The notes below the pieces were generated by a model. It ran no database searches, was not told the origin of the DNA, and was given only the letters and a program-made list of their open reading frames with translations. This document shows, in pieces, positions 36,569 to 43,531 of a stretch of 64,000 nt of DNA (position 1 is the stretch's first letter; each line of letters opens with the position of its first letter). The DNA is taken from the NCBI GenBank assembly GCA_002338565.1, contig DDIN01000013.1:1-64000 (forward strand), given 5' to 3'. The position numbers and the translations under genes were made by a program. Source of the DNA: Hyphomonadaceae bacterium UBA1849 (GTDB lineage: Bacteria; Pseudomonadota; Alphaproteobacteria; Caulobacterales; Hyphomonadaceae).

Positions 36569-37393
36569 CTATCGGAAGAAGGACAATGCAATACCTGCAG
36601 AAGAGTTCGCGATAGACAGAGCCTGAACACCAAGCTGTTGCTTGGTTTGCAGGGCCTGAAGTTTCGCAGATTCTTTTGCGAGGTCCGCATCGACCAGGTT
36701 GCCGATACCTTTCTCGGTCACGTCAGACAGCTTCTGAACGAAGTCGCCGTGGATGCCGAGCGCTTTAGACGCCGTACCGAGGCGAGCGAGCGCCTGGTTC
36801 AGGTTGTCCAGCGAGGTTTCGATTGTGCCAACCGCAGCAGAAGCGTTTGTCACAGTATCAAGAGATGCTGTCGCAGCCAGTGTCACAACTCCACCACCGA
36901 GAGACAGGTTTTCGTCTGCAACGGTGATAGTAGAACCGCCATCCGCATCAGCCAGAGCTTCCACACCAGCTGTAGAGTTGTTGATGAGGTTCACGCCATT
37001 GAATTCAGCGTTGCTGACAATTGTGCCGATCTGGTCACGAAGCGCTTTGAAGTCTTCGTTGAACGCCGCACGCTGAGATGTTGTGAGCGATCCATCAGCT
37101 GCGCCAAGCGCTTTCTCTTTCATATCAATGAGAAGGTCGCCGACAGCTTCGCCAGCAGCAATAGCAACGTCGACAGTAGAGCTTGTGCGGTCGATGGATT
37201 CTTTAACAACACCAAAACCGGCAACATCAGAGCGCATGCCTTGAGCAATCGCGAAGATAGCGCCGTTGTCCTTGGCAGACGCGACTTTCATACCCGTGTT
37301 GATACGAGTTTGAGTTGTTTCGAGCTGAGAGTTTGTGTTGTTCAGCTGTTGCAGCGCAACCATAGCGCCATAGTTCGTATTCACACTCGCCAT
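36569..37393 (-). CDS. Flagellin A (FljK-type, 274 residues)
   Basis: Filament subunit with N-terminal D0/D1 (MASVNTNYGAMVALQQLNNT) and C-terminal D1/D0 (LQTKQQLGVQALSIANSSAG). The short central part, with no D2/D3 domains, is typical of alphaproteobacterial flagellins. Multiple Ser/Thr in the centre are possible O-glycosylation sites. Expression is probably sigma-54-dependent (element at 37481-37495), with hairpins in the leader. Start fixed by AAAGGA upstream of ATG GCG and by strict alignment with the paralogues. Likely co-transcribed with flaG downstream. Confidence 0.97.
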   Translation of the reverse strand: MASVNTNYGAMVALQQLNNTNSQLETTQTRINTGMKVASAKDNGAIFAIAQGMRSDVAGFGVVKESIDRTSSTVDVAIAAGEAVGDLLIDMKEKALGAADGSLTTSQRAAFNEDFKALRDQIGTIVSNAEFNGVNLINNSTAGVEALADADGGSTITVADENLSLGGGVVTLAATASLDTVTNASAAVGTIETSLDNLNQALARLGTASKALGIHGDFVQKLSDVTEKGIGNLVDADLAKESAKLQALQTKQQLGVQALSIANSSAGIALSFFR

Positions 37394-37417
37394 TTTAGCG
37401 ATCCTTTCTGGTCTTTA

Positions 37418-37468
37418 CTGCCTGCACGCAGGCATTACTTGAGCTTTTTGCTCGCTGGGATTCTTCCC
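37418..37468 (-). promoter_or_regulatory. Flagellin A leader: three hairpins, one with an AAAAA loop
   Basis: On the mRNA strand in order: GGGA-AGAA-TCCC (37468-37457), GAGC-AAAAA-GCTC (37453-37441) and TGCCTGC-GT-GCAGGCA (37433-37418). Located just after the expected transcription start. Confidence 0.6.
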
Positions 37469-37480
37469 GCATATGACTAG

Positions 37481-37495
37481 GCAAAAGCTGGGCCA
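37481..37495 (-). promoter_or_regulatory. Sigma-54 (-24/-12) promoter of flagellin A
   Basis: TGGCCC-N5-TTGC on the minus strand, 88 bases before the start codon, with the invariant GG and GC at correct spacing. Confidence 0.85.
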
Positions 37496-37711
37496 GATTT
37501 ATGGTTAAGCGTGATTTTCGGGATTCTCGGCGGCTGCTGCATTCCCATGGTTAACAAAATTTCCAGTATGGTTAGCAAGATATGAAGAGAGCGACAAAAC
37601 CTGCCGACCGGCATAATTTGCCGGGTTAATTCTGCCTACATGGCCGTTGTTTTTATTGAAATTTTATCTATATTCCGCGCGTTGCACGGTCATATGCGTT
37701 CGCCAGAAACG

Positions 37712-37737
37712 AAAAAGCCGGGCCACAAGGGCCCGGC
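37712..37737 (-). terminator. Terminator of flagellin B
   Basis: An eight-pair perfect stem GCCGGGCC/GGCCCGGC followed on the minus strand by TTTTTCGTTT. Confidence 0.93.
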
Positions 37738-37787
37738 AGTGATGAAAGGTCTTACGCCTTTTATGTCTTCGTTTTTTTGGTCTTCCC

Positions 37788-38612
37788 TTATCGGAAGAAG
37801 GACAGGGCAATACCGCTTGCCTGGTTGGCAATGGAGAGCGCCTGAACACCGAGCTGCTGCTTGGTTTGCAGAGCCTGCAGTTTTGCAGATTCTTTTGCGA
37901 GATCCGCATCGACGAGGTTGCCAATACCTTTCTCAGTCACGTCAGAAAGTTTCGTGACAAAATCAGAGTGAATACCAAGCGCTTTAGACGCCGTGCCGAG
38001 ACGGGCCAGAGCCTGGTTGAGGTTTGTGAGAGAAGTCTCGATTGTGCCAACCGCTGCGGATGAGTTTGTCACTGTGTCGAGAGATGCTGTCGCTGCGAGC
38101 GTCACGATTGCGCCGCCGAGAGACAGGTTCTCGTCAAGAACTGTGATCACAGAACCGCCATCGGAGTCAGCGAACGCTTCAACGCTTGCTGTAGAGTTGT
38201 TGATGAGGTTCACACCGTTAAACTCTGCGTTAGAGATAACCGTCGCGACCTGATCACGAAGCGCTTTGAAGTCTTCGTTGAATGCAGAGCGTTGGTTCGA
38301 CGTCAGAGATGAATCAGCTGCTCCGAGCGCTTTCTCTTTCATATCGATGAGAAGGTCGCCGATCGCTTCGCCAGCTGCGATAGCAACATCAACGGTTGAG
38401 CTTGTACGATCGAGTGATTCCTGAACAACGCCATAGCCAGCGACGTCAGAACGCATGCCCTGAGCGATCGCGTAGACAGCACCATTGTCCTTTGCGGAAG
38501 CGACTTTCATGCCCGTGTTGATACGGGTCTGTGTTGTCTCGAGCTGAGAGTTTGTAGAGTTCAGCTGCTGCAGCGCGACCATTGCGCCATAGTTAGTATT
38601 TACGCTCGCCAT
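37788..38612 (-). CDS. Flagellin B (FljK-type, 274 residues)
   Basis: Near-identical in length and termini to flagellins A and C (MASVNTNYGAMVALQQLNST; LQTKQQLGVQALSIANQASG; ends LSFFR). Differences cluster in the exposed centre (STASVEAFADSDGGSVITV). The start at 38612 is set by the paralogues; the open frame upstream (to 38690) crosses the promoter. Own sigma-54 promoter, leader hairpins and terminator, so it is a separate transcription unit. Confidence 0.97.
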   Translation of the reverse strand: MASVNTNYGAMVALQQLNSTNSQLETTQTRINTGMKVASAKDNGAVYAIAQGMRSDVAGYGVVQESLDRTSSTVDVAIAAGEAIGDLLIDMKEKALGAADSSLTSNQRSAFNEDFKALRDQVATVISNAEFNGVNLINNSTASVEAFADSDGGSVITVLDENLSLGGAIVTLAATASLDTVTNSSAAVGTIETSLTNLNQALARLGTASKALGIHSDFVTKLSDVTEKGIGNLVDADLAKESAKLQALQTKQQLGVQALSIANQASGIALSFFR

Positions 38613-38642
38613 TTTAGCGATCTCCATTCTGGTTATGTAACT

Positions 38643-38674
38643 CAGGCCTTTTGCCTGAACGGACCTTTTGTCCG
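38643..38674 (-). promoter_or_regulatory. Flagellin B leader: two tandem hairpins with AAAAG loops
   Basis: mRNA order: CGGAC-AAAAG-GTCCG (38674-38660), then CAGGC-AAAAG-GCCTG (38657-38643). Both have five-pair stems and the same five-base loop. Confidence 0.7.
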
Positions 38675-38686
38675 CAGAATGGCTTC

Positions 38687-38701
38687 GCAAATGACGGGCC
38701 A
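38687..38701 (-). promoter_or_regulatory. Sigma-54 (-24/-12) promoter of flagellin B
   Basis: TGGCCC-N5-TTGC on the minus strand, 75 bases before the start codon. Confidence 0.85.
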
Positions 38702-38898
38702 GTTTCGTGCTTAACAGAAAAAGAGTTTTGACCGGTTTTTAGGGGCCCAAACATTAACGCGGCTTGGAAGCTTTATTAAAGTTTACCCGAACCGACCTTT
38801 TTATTGCCTATAGGCACATATTGCCCGGCAGAATTTTCTCTCCTTTACAGAGTATTGATATTACTGAAGAATTTTTACTCGCCTGACAAGGAATGCCC

Positions 38899-38932
38899 AA
38901 AAAGAAAAAGCCGGGCCCCGTAGGGACCCGGC
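38899..38932 (-). terminator. Terminator of flagellin C
   Basis: GC-rich stem 38910-38932 with one mismatch, followed on the minus strand by TTTTTCTTTTT. Confidence 0.93.
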
Positions 38933-38993
38933 AGGAATGAAGGCTGCCACCTTCAATATTTTAACTGATTTGCCTCGGAGAGGCCGTCGCTTC

Positions 38994-39818
38994 TTAACGG
39001 AAGAAGGACAGTGCGATACCGCTCGCCTGGTTGGCGATAGAGAGCGCCTGAACGCCGAGCTGCTGCTTAGTTTGCAGAGCCTGCAGTTTCGCAGATTCTT
39101 TCGCGAGATCCGCATCGACGAGGTTGCCGATACCCTTCTCAGTCACGTCAGAAAGCTTCGTGACGAAGTCTGAGTGAATGCCGAGCGCTTTAGACGCTGT
39201 GCCGAGGCGTGCGAGCGCCTGGTTGAGGTTCGTCAGAGATGTCTCGATTGTAGAAACGGCAGTAGAGGCTTTTGTGACTGTATCGATGACAGCAGTCGAT
39301 GTCAGCGTCACGATAGAGCCGGACAGAGACAGGTTCTCGTCGAGAACTGTGATGACGGATGTACCGTCAGAAGACGCGAACGCCTCAATGTTAGCAGTAG
39401 AGTTGTTGATGAGGTTCACGCCGTTGAATTCAGCGTTAGAGACAACAGTCGCGATCTGATCACGAAGCGCTTTGAAGTCTTCGTTGAATGCAGCACGCTG
39501 GTTTGAAGTCAGGGAAGAGTCAGCTGCACCAAGCGCTTTCTCTTTCATGTCGATGAGAAGATCACCGATCGCTTCGCCAGCTGCGATAGCAACGTCGACT
39601 GTAGAGCTTGAACGATCAAGCGAGTCTGTGACAACGCCATAGCCAGCAACGTCAGCGCGCATGCCCTGAGCGATCGCATAAACAGCACCATTGTCTTTTG
39701 CGGAAGAGACTTTCATGCCCGTGTTGATACGGGTCTGAGTCATTTCGAGCTGAGAGTTTGTAGAGTTCAGCTGCTGCAGCGCGACCATTGCGCCATAGTT
39801 CGTATTTACGCTCGCCAT
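38994..39818 (-). CDS. Flagellin C (FljK-type, 274 residues)
   Basis: Same architecture and length as A and B. The leader from the start codon back about 30 bases (ACATAACCAGAATGGAGATC region) is identical to that of flagellin B, showing recent duplication or gene conversion. Central differences: STANIEAFASSDGTSVITV and a variant LSGSIVTLTSTAVIDTV. The ATG at 39833 in frame (MEIAK) overlaps the Shine-Dalgarno, so 39818 is preferred. Own promoter and terminator. Confidence 0.97.
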   Translation of the reverse strand: MASVNTNYGAMVALQQLNSTNSQLEMTQTRINTGMKVSSAKDNGAVYAIAQGMRADVAGYGVVTDSLDRSSSTVDVAIAAGEAIGDLLIDMKEKALGAADSSLTSNQRAAFNEDFKALRDQIATVVSNAEFNGVNLINNSTANIEAFASSDGTSVITVLDENLSLSGSIVTLTSTAVIDTVTKASTAVSTIETSLTNLNQALARLGTASKALGIHSDFVTKLSDVTEKGIGNLVDADLAKESAKLQALQTKQQLGVQALSIANQASGIALSFFR

Positions 39819-39847
39819 TTTAGCGATCTCCATTCTGGTTATGTAAC

Positions 39848-39880
39848 GCGTGCATTTTGCTCGCTCAGGCGTTTTGCCTG
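39848..39880 (-). promoter_or_regulatory. Flagellin C leader: two tandem hairpins with AAAA loops
   Basis: mRNA order: CAGGC-AAAAC-GCCTG (39880-39866), then GCGAGC-AAAAT-GCACGC (39864-39848) with one A-A mismatch. Confidence 0.68.
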
Positions 39881-39893
39881 CGGACTAATAGGA

Positions 39894-39908
39894 GCAAGCG
39901 CGATGCCA
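39894..39908 (-). promoter_or_regulatory. Sigma-54 (-24/-12) promoter of flagellin C
   Basis: TGGCAT-N5-TTGC on the minus strand, 76 bases before the start codon. Confidence 0.87.
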
Positions 39909-40048
39909 AACCGAATGGTTAAGGGATGGGCCGGAAGCCCCCGTAATTACGGATGAAAATGTTACGAAAAAGGATGCAATTTTCCCGCGAGGCAGTTTCG
40001 ACCAGGCAAAACTTTCCTCCCCCGGCAATTACTGCCTGCCGGGCCATG

Positions 40049-40079
40049 AAAAAACCGCCGGGGATCTCTCCGCCGACGG
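40049..40079 (-). terminator. Terminator of flagellin D
   Basis: Arms CCGTCGG and CCGGCGG (one U-G pair) on the minus strand followed directly by six T; about 100 bases after the stop. Confidence 0.7.
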
Positions 40080-40182
40080 CCGCCTGTGCTTCTGTGTGCG
40101 TGTTCTGACGCATTGTTTCCAACTTTCGGTGGCCGTAGCAGGGGGAAGGAATACATCCCTCCCCCATTTACGACTGAAGGTC

Positions 40183-41013
40183 TTACTGGAACAGACTGTT
40201 GATGATCTGCGGAGCCTGGTTCGCGATCGACAGTGCCTGCACGCCAAGCTGCTGCTTCGTCTGCAGAGCCTGAAGTTTGGCACTCTCTTTTGCCATGTCC
40301 GCATCGACCAGATGGCCGACACCCTTCTCGAGGGAATCACGCAGCTTTGTCACGAATTCAGAGTGAATCGTGAGCGCCTTCGAAGACGTGCCCAGACGCG
40401 CGAGCGCCTGGTTCAGGTTAGTCAGCGATGTTTCAATCGTAGAGACCAGAGCTGAAGCATTGGTAGCTGTGTCGAGCGATGCCGTCGCAGCGATCGTCAC
40501 TACGCCACCACCCAGAGAAAGGTTTTCATCTTGCACCGTAATGACAGAATTGCCATCAGCATCGGCAAATGCCGTGATTTCTGCAGTGCTGTTATTGATC
40601 AGGTTCACGCCATTGAATTCAGCATTGCCGACAATGGTTTCAATCTGATCACGCAGCGCCTTGAAATCTTCGCTGAAGGCAGCTCGTTGCGCCGTAGTCA
40701 GTGTTTCGTCAGATGCAGCAAGCGCTTTCTCTTTCATATCGATGAGAAGGTCGGAAATTGCACTTCCGGCCGCGATTGCGACATCCACCGTCGACCCGGT
40801 GCGGTCGAGACTGTCAAGAACAACGCCAAAGCCGGAAAGGTCTGCACGCATGCCCTGAGCAATGGCGTAAATCGCGCCATTGTCCTTAGCCGATGCAACT
40901 TTAAGCCCGGTATTGATACGTTCTTGGGTCCCGCTGAGAGCCATGTTGGTGCTGTTCAGTTGTTGCAGGGCGACCATCGCCCCGTAGTTGGTATTTACAG
41001 AAAGGGCAGCCAT
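40183..41013 (-). CDS. Flagellin D (FljL-like, 276 residues)
   Basis: The most divergent of the sigma-54-driven set: start MAALSVNTNYGAMV (two extra residues), MALSGTQERINTG in the N-terminal helix, and a C-terminus ending IINSLFQ as in the FljJ-like paralogue rather than LSFFR. Central STAEITAFADADGNSVITV. Possibly a distinct filament zone subunit, as Caulobacter places different flagellins in order along the filament; that is inference. Own promoter, leader hairpins and terminator. Confidence 0.97.
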   Translation of the reverse strand: MAALSVNTNYGAMVALQQLNSTNMALSGTQERINTGLKVASAKDNGAIYAIAQGMRADLSGFGVVLDSLDRTGSTVDVAIAAGSAISDLLIDMKEKALAASDETLTTAQRAAFSEDFKALRDQIETIVGNAEFNGVNLINNSTAEITAFADADGNSVITVQDENLSLGGGVVTIAATASLDTATNASALVSTIETSLTNLNQALARLGTSSKALTIHSEFVTKLRDSLEKGVGHLVDADMAKESAKLQALQTKQQLGVQALSIANQAPQIINSLFQ

Positions 41014-41045
41014 TTTAGTTTCCTTCCATTCTGGCAGGTATTGTT

Positions 41046-41077
41046 CTGACCATTTTAGTCAGCTGGACATTTTGTCC
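41046..41077 (-). promoter_or_regulatory. Flagellin D leader: two tandem hairpins with AAAAT-type loops
   Basis: mRNA order: GGAC-AAAAT-GTCC (41077-41065), then CTGAC-TAAAATG-GTCAG (41062-41046). Confidence 0.68.
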
Positions 41078-41090
41078 TGCATACGCGTGC

Positions 41091-41105
41091 GCAAATGGCG
41101 TGCCG
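41091..41105 (-). promoter_or_regulatory. Sigma-54 (-24/-12) promoter of flagellin D
   Basis: CGGCAC-N5-TTGC on the minus strand, 78 bases before the start codon. Confidence 0.87.
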
Positions 41106-41328
41106 TTTTGGTAAATGGAAACTTAACCGGGAAAGCCCCTATTTCATTGAATTTTCTATAAATATCGACCCATTCCGTACTCGGATAGGCAGGGTTTTCC
41201 GAGCCTGTTCGGACCTGTAGTGCAGTCTTTGCCGAGTGGTGTACTGCCCATCACAAACCTGCGATCCGCTATGGAAAATATGGAAAGCCATGATAGCTTC
41301 GCCGGCAGATATAATCGGAGGAACCGCC

Positions 41329-41799
41329 ATGATCCGACAGGCTCTCGTTTCAGTATCACTGCTCGCAATATTCGCCGGTCCGGCATACGCCGCAGACCTC
41401 ATGACACCGGATGAAATCCGTGAACGCATGACAGCCGGCGTTGATCATATTTCAAATGACGATTTGATCAGCCGCATGGAAGCTAACGAAAATCTGGTCC
41501 TGATTGATGTGCGCACGGAAGCCGAATACGAGGCTGGACACATCGCGGGCGCGCAGTCAGTTCCGCGTGGAGTCGTCGAATTCCGGATCGGGTCACTCGC
41601 GCCAGAGGCCGATCAGGAAATCATCGTCACCTGCTCTCACGGAATTCGCGCAGCAGCAGTGACAAAAATCCTGCAGGGCTTCGGATACACCAATGTCAGC
41701 GCGCATCGCGGCGTCACATCATGGGTTGAAGCCGGTCAGACAATTGAAAACCGGATGGGCACACTTCAATACGTTCCGTCAATGGGCGAGGAAGACTGA
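41329..41799 (+). CDS. Exported rhodanese-like sulfurtransferase
   Basis: 156 residues from the ATG at 41329, with CGGAGGA upstream. Signal peptide (about 1-22, ending PAYAAD), then a single rhodanese domain: LVLIDVRTEAEYEAGHIAGAQSVP and the active-site loop VTCSHGIRAAA with the nucleophilic Cys. Predicted periplasmic; moves sulfane sulfur or handles oxidised thiols. It ends directly against the convergent hydrolase gene. No visible tie to flagella. Confidence 0.9.
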   Translation: MIRQALVSVSLLAIFAGPAYAADLMTPDEIRERMTAGVDHISNDDLISRMEANENLVLIDVRTEAEYEAGHIAGAQSVPRGVVEFRIGSLAPEADQEIIVTCSHGIRAAAVTKILQGFGYTNVSAHRGVTSWVEAGQTIENRMGTLQYVPSMGEED

Positions 41800-42579
41800 T
41801 CAGGCGTTAGCGGGCTCGCCGACTTTAAGTTCGAGCCAGTCCAGAATATCAGTCGCGACCTGGTCTGAACCTGGCTCGTCCAAAATCCAGTGCGCGTGGT
41901 TTTCGTACTCACGAAAATCACCCGGCACAGGGGCGCGGGCATATTTCTCACCCACTTTGCGAACAGCCTTGGCTGGCGTCGCTCTGTCTTTACTGGCGGC
42001 AATCGTCAGCGTTGGCACCTGAAAGCGTTCCTCGCGAATAACAATTCCGTCCGCCAGATTTCCATATACTTTGCCTGAATCATAAAGTGCCGTCGCATAG
42101 ATTTCTTCATGACGGGCACGTGGCACACAGTTCAGAACGCCCCATTTGAAACCGGTTTTCCAGACTTTATGGGCCTTGGACCGGTTCTGCGACAAAACAA
42201 TGTTCAGAAAGGTGATCGCCACAGCAGGCGTGACGGCATGGCAGTCACGCGACTGGGCCGGCGTCAGAAACACCCCGCCCGATGTCATACTCATTTCAAC
42301 AAGCGACTGGGCAATCAGGCCGCCCATAGAGTGCCCGATCACAACCGGCTTTTCGCCCGTTTCCTCACGAATGCGGCGGCATTCCTCCGACATCGCTGTG
42401 ATGTAATCGTCCAGACCGAGCTTATTCAGCTCATCGGGCGGGTTCTCGGCCAGTCGATATTCGGGAAAGAGGGTTGGTGCTTCACAGGTCCAGCCTGCAC
42501 GCTCCAGAAAGCGGCGCATCGGCGTCCAGACACTGCCAGCGCAACCAACGCCATGAATGAGAAGCAGTCTGCGGCTCAT
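41800..42579 (-). CDS. Alpha/beta hydrolase
   Basis: 259 residues. Oxyanion region LLIHGVGCAGSVW, nucleophile elbow GHSMGGLIAQSLVE (G-H-S-M-G), a late Asp in AASKDRATP, and the catalytic His in NHAHWIL. No signal peptide. Substrate unknown. Its Shine-Dalgarno GGGGAGG is inside the 3' arm of a hairpin that looks like the terminator of the upstream flbT-flaF genes. Confidence 0.88.
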   Translation of the reverse strand: MSRRLLLIHGVGCAGSVWTPMRRFLERAGWTCEAPTLFPEYRLAENPPDELNKLGLDDYITAMSEECRRIREETGEKPVVIGHSMGGLIAQSLVEMSMTSGGVFLTPAQSRDCHAVTPAVAITFLNIVLSQNRSKAHKVWKTGFKWGVLNCVPRARHEEIYATALYDSGKVYGNLADGIVIREERFQVPTLTIAASKDRATPAKAVRKVGEKYARAPVPGDFREYENHAHWILDEPGSDQVATDILDWLELKVGEPANA

Positions 42580-42583
42580 AAAA

Positions 42584-42611
42584 AACCTCCCCGTATATTT
42601 TCAGGGAGGTT
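42584..42611 (-). terminator. Hairpin serving as flbT-flaF terminator and overlapping the hydrolase ribosome-binding site
   Basis: Minus strand: AACCTCCC, a 12-base loop, GGGAGGTT, then TTTT directly before the hydrolase ATG. The eight-pair stem and T-run are those of an intrinsic terminator. The right arm is also the Shine-Dalgarno, so the folded RNA would hide it. Confidence 0.7.
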
Positions 42612-42655
42612 AGCTCGGTTTAGGCGCAGGGCATAGATGGCGAAAGAGCACGCCC

Positions 42656-43006
42656 TTATTCGCCGTTCAGACCCTGCATGATCAATCGGTTGATATCGAT
42701 CAGATCCTGAATGTCTTCGTCTTCACGCATGATCGCAGAGGTATGCTTGCTGACGAAAATAGACAGAGAAATAATGCTGGCACGCAGCTGGGCCGGCAAT
42801 CCGTTATCCGGATTTGCACAGTCCAGAGACAGCGCAGACCAGACCCGCCGGTTCCAGTCCAGCGCGTCCATGAGCTTATGGAGATCGCTCTTGCCAGTTT
42901 TTTCTGCCTCGACCAGCGCGGCGGTTACCTGAGCAAAGAGGCGATACTCAATTTCACGCGGATTCTCGGTCCGACGTGCTGTCTGCTGATACGCCTTGAT
43001 GGACAT
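42656..43006 (-). CDS. flaF: Flagellar biosynthesis regulator FlaF
   Basis: 116 residues matching FlaF: MSIKAYQQTARRTENPREIEYRLFAQVTAAL in parts, HKLMDALDWNRRVWSALSLDC, LPAQLRASIISLSIFVSKHT. In Caulobacter, FlaF promotes flagellin synthesis and secretion, counteracting FlbT. Its 5' end overlaps flbT by 53 bases, implying translational coupling. Confidence 0.95.
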   Translation of the reverse strand: MSIKAYQQTARRTENPREIEYRLFAQVTAALVEAEKTGKSDLHKLMDALDWNRRVWSALSLDCANPDNGLPAQLRASIISLSIFVSKHTSAIMREDEDIQDLIDINRLIMQGLNGE

Positions 43007-43391
43007 GCCCCAAGCGCTCCTCTTCGTATGACATTATGTTCCGGCACCTTGTCAGCGCCTTATAATATTGACCCGCCATCACATCCTTGGAACAGGAAAT
43101 GCATTCCTTGAGGATATCAGGATTTTTAATGACGGACATGAACTCCGTCATTTTCACCACAAATTCTTCATACTGGGCAGAGATGTCCGAAGGATCGAGA
43201 TACATCATCATAACCGGGAAATAGATGCGCTTCGCAGGCGTATCCGCTTCGTGCGGCTGCATAATGTCTTTCTCACGCAAAACGGACGCTTTGTTCTGCA
43301 GAAGCAGAACACCGCGACGATCGCCGTTTTGAATGACAGCGCCGTTCACAACGAATTTTTCGCCTGGTTTCAGCGACAATTTAAGCGGCAT
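42954..43391 (-). CDS. flbT: Flagellin mRNA regulator FlbT
   Basis: 145 residues: MPLKLSLKPGEKFVVNGAVIQNGDRRG in the N-terminal strand-rich half, LREKDIM, and DPSDISAQYEEFVVKMTEF in the helical half. In Caulobacter, FlbT associates with the 5' leader of flagellin mRNA and represses its translation until the hook is complete. The matching hairpin leaders at four flagellin genes within 6 kb make them the likely targets. Divergent from flmG with 140 bases between. Confidence 0.95.
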   Translation of the reverse strand: MPLKLSLKPGEKFVVNGAVIQNGDRRGVLLLQNKASVLREKDIMQPHEADTPAKRIYFPVMMMYLDPSDISAQYEEFVVKMTEFMSVIKNPDILKECISCSKDVMAGQYYKALTRCRNIMSYEEERLGHVHQGVSADSTSDRESA

Positions 43392-43439
43392 GGTGTCCTC
43401 CAGCCAGTAAACATTCTGACTGGTTTTACCTCCATCAGG

Positions 43440-43454
43440 TTAATGCAAGTTTTA
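43440..43454. promoter_or_regulatory. Imperfect CtrA-like box between flbT and flmG
   Basis: TTAA-N7-TTTA, one base off the TTAA-N7-TTAA consensus, in the shared upstream region. Such near matches occur by chance, so this is weak evidence alone. Confidence 0.3.
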
Positions 43455-43531
43455 GATGGAGTAATTCGAAGTTAGCCGTTTCTTAAAGAGACCATGGCAA
43501 TTCGGTATAAACGCAATCACCGGAGCGCCAC

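Larger units (their letters stand above)
37394..37787. other. Intergenic region between flagellins A and B
   Basis: Holds the leader hairpins and -24/-12 promoter of flagellin A on its left, an AT-rich middle without a gene, and the flagellin B terminator on the right. Confidence 0.8.
38613..38993. other. Intergenic region between flagellins B and C
   Basis: Holds the flagellin B leader and sigma-54 promoter, an AT-rich stretch without a gene, and the flagellin C terminator. Confidence 0.8.
39819..40182. other. Intergenic region between flagellins C and D
   Basis: Holds the flagellin C leader and sigma-54 promoter and the flagellin D terminator; a small C-rich inverted repeat at 40141-40165 sits just after the flagellin D stop. 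No gene seen. Confidence 0.8.
41014..41328. other. Intergenic region upstream of flagellin D and the rhodanese gene
   Basis: Contains the flagellin D leader and promoter (to 41105) and about 200 bases of divergent upstream sequence for the rhodanese gene, in which I see no clear element. Confidence 0.7.

Noticed and set aside
36563..37480. 305-codon + strand frame across flagellin A
   Set aside because: Antisense shadow repeated at other flagellins because the genes are paralogous.
40141..40165. G-rich/C-rich inverted repeat just after the flagellin D stop
   Set aside because: Contains mismatches and no T-run; the terminator at 40049-40079 fits better.
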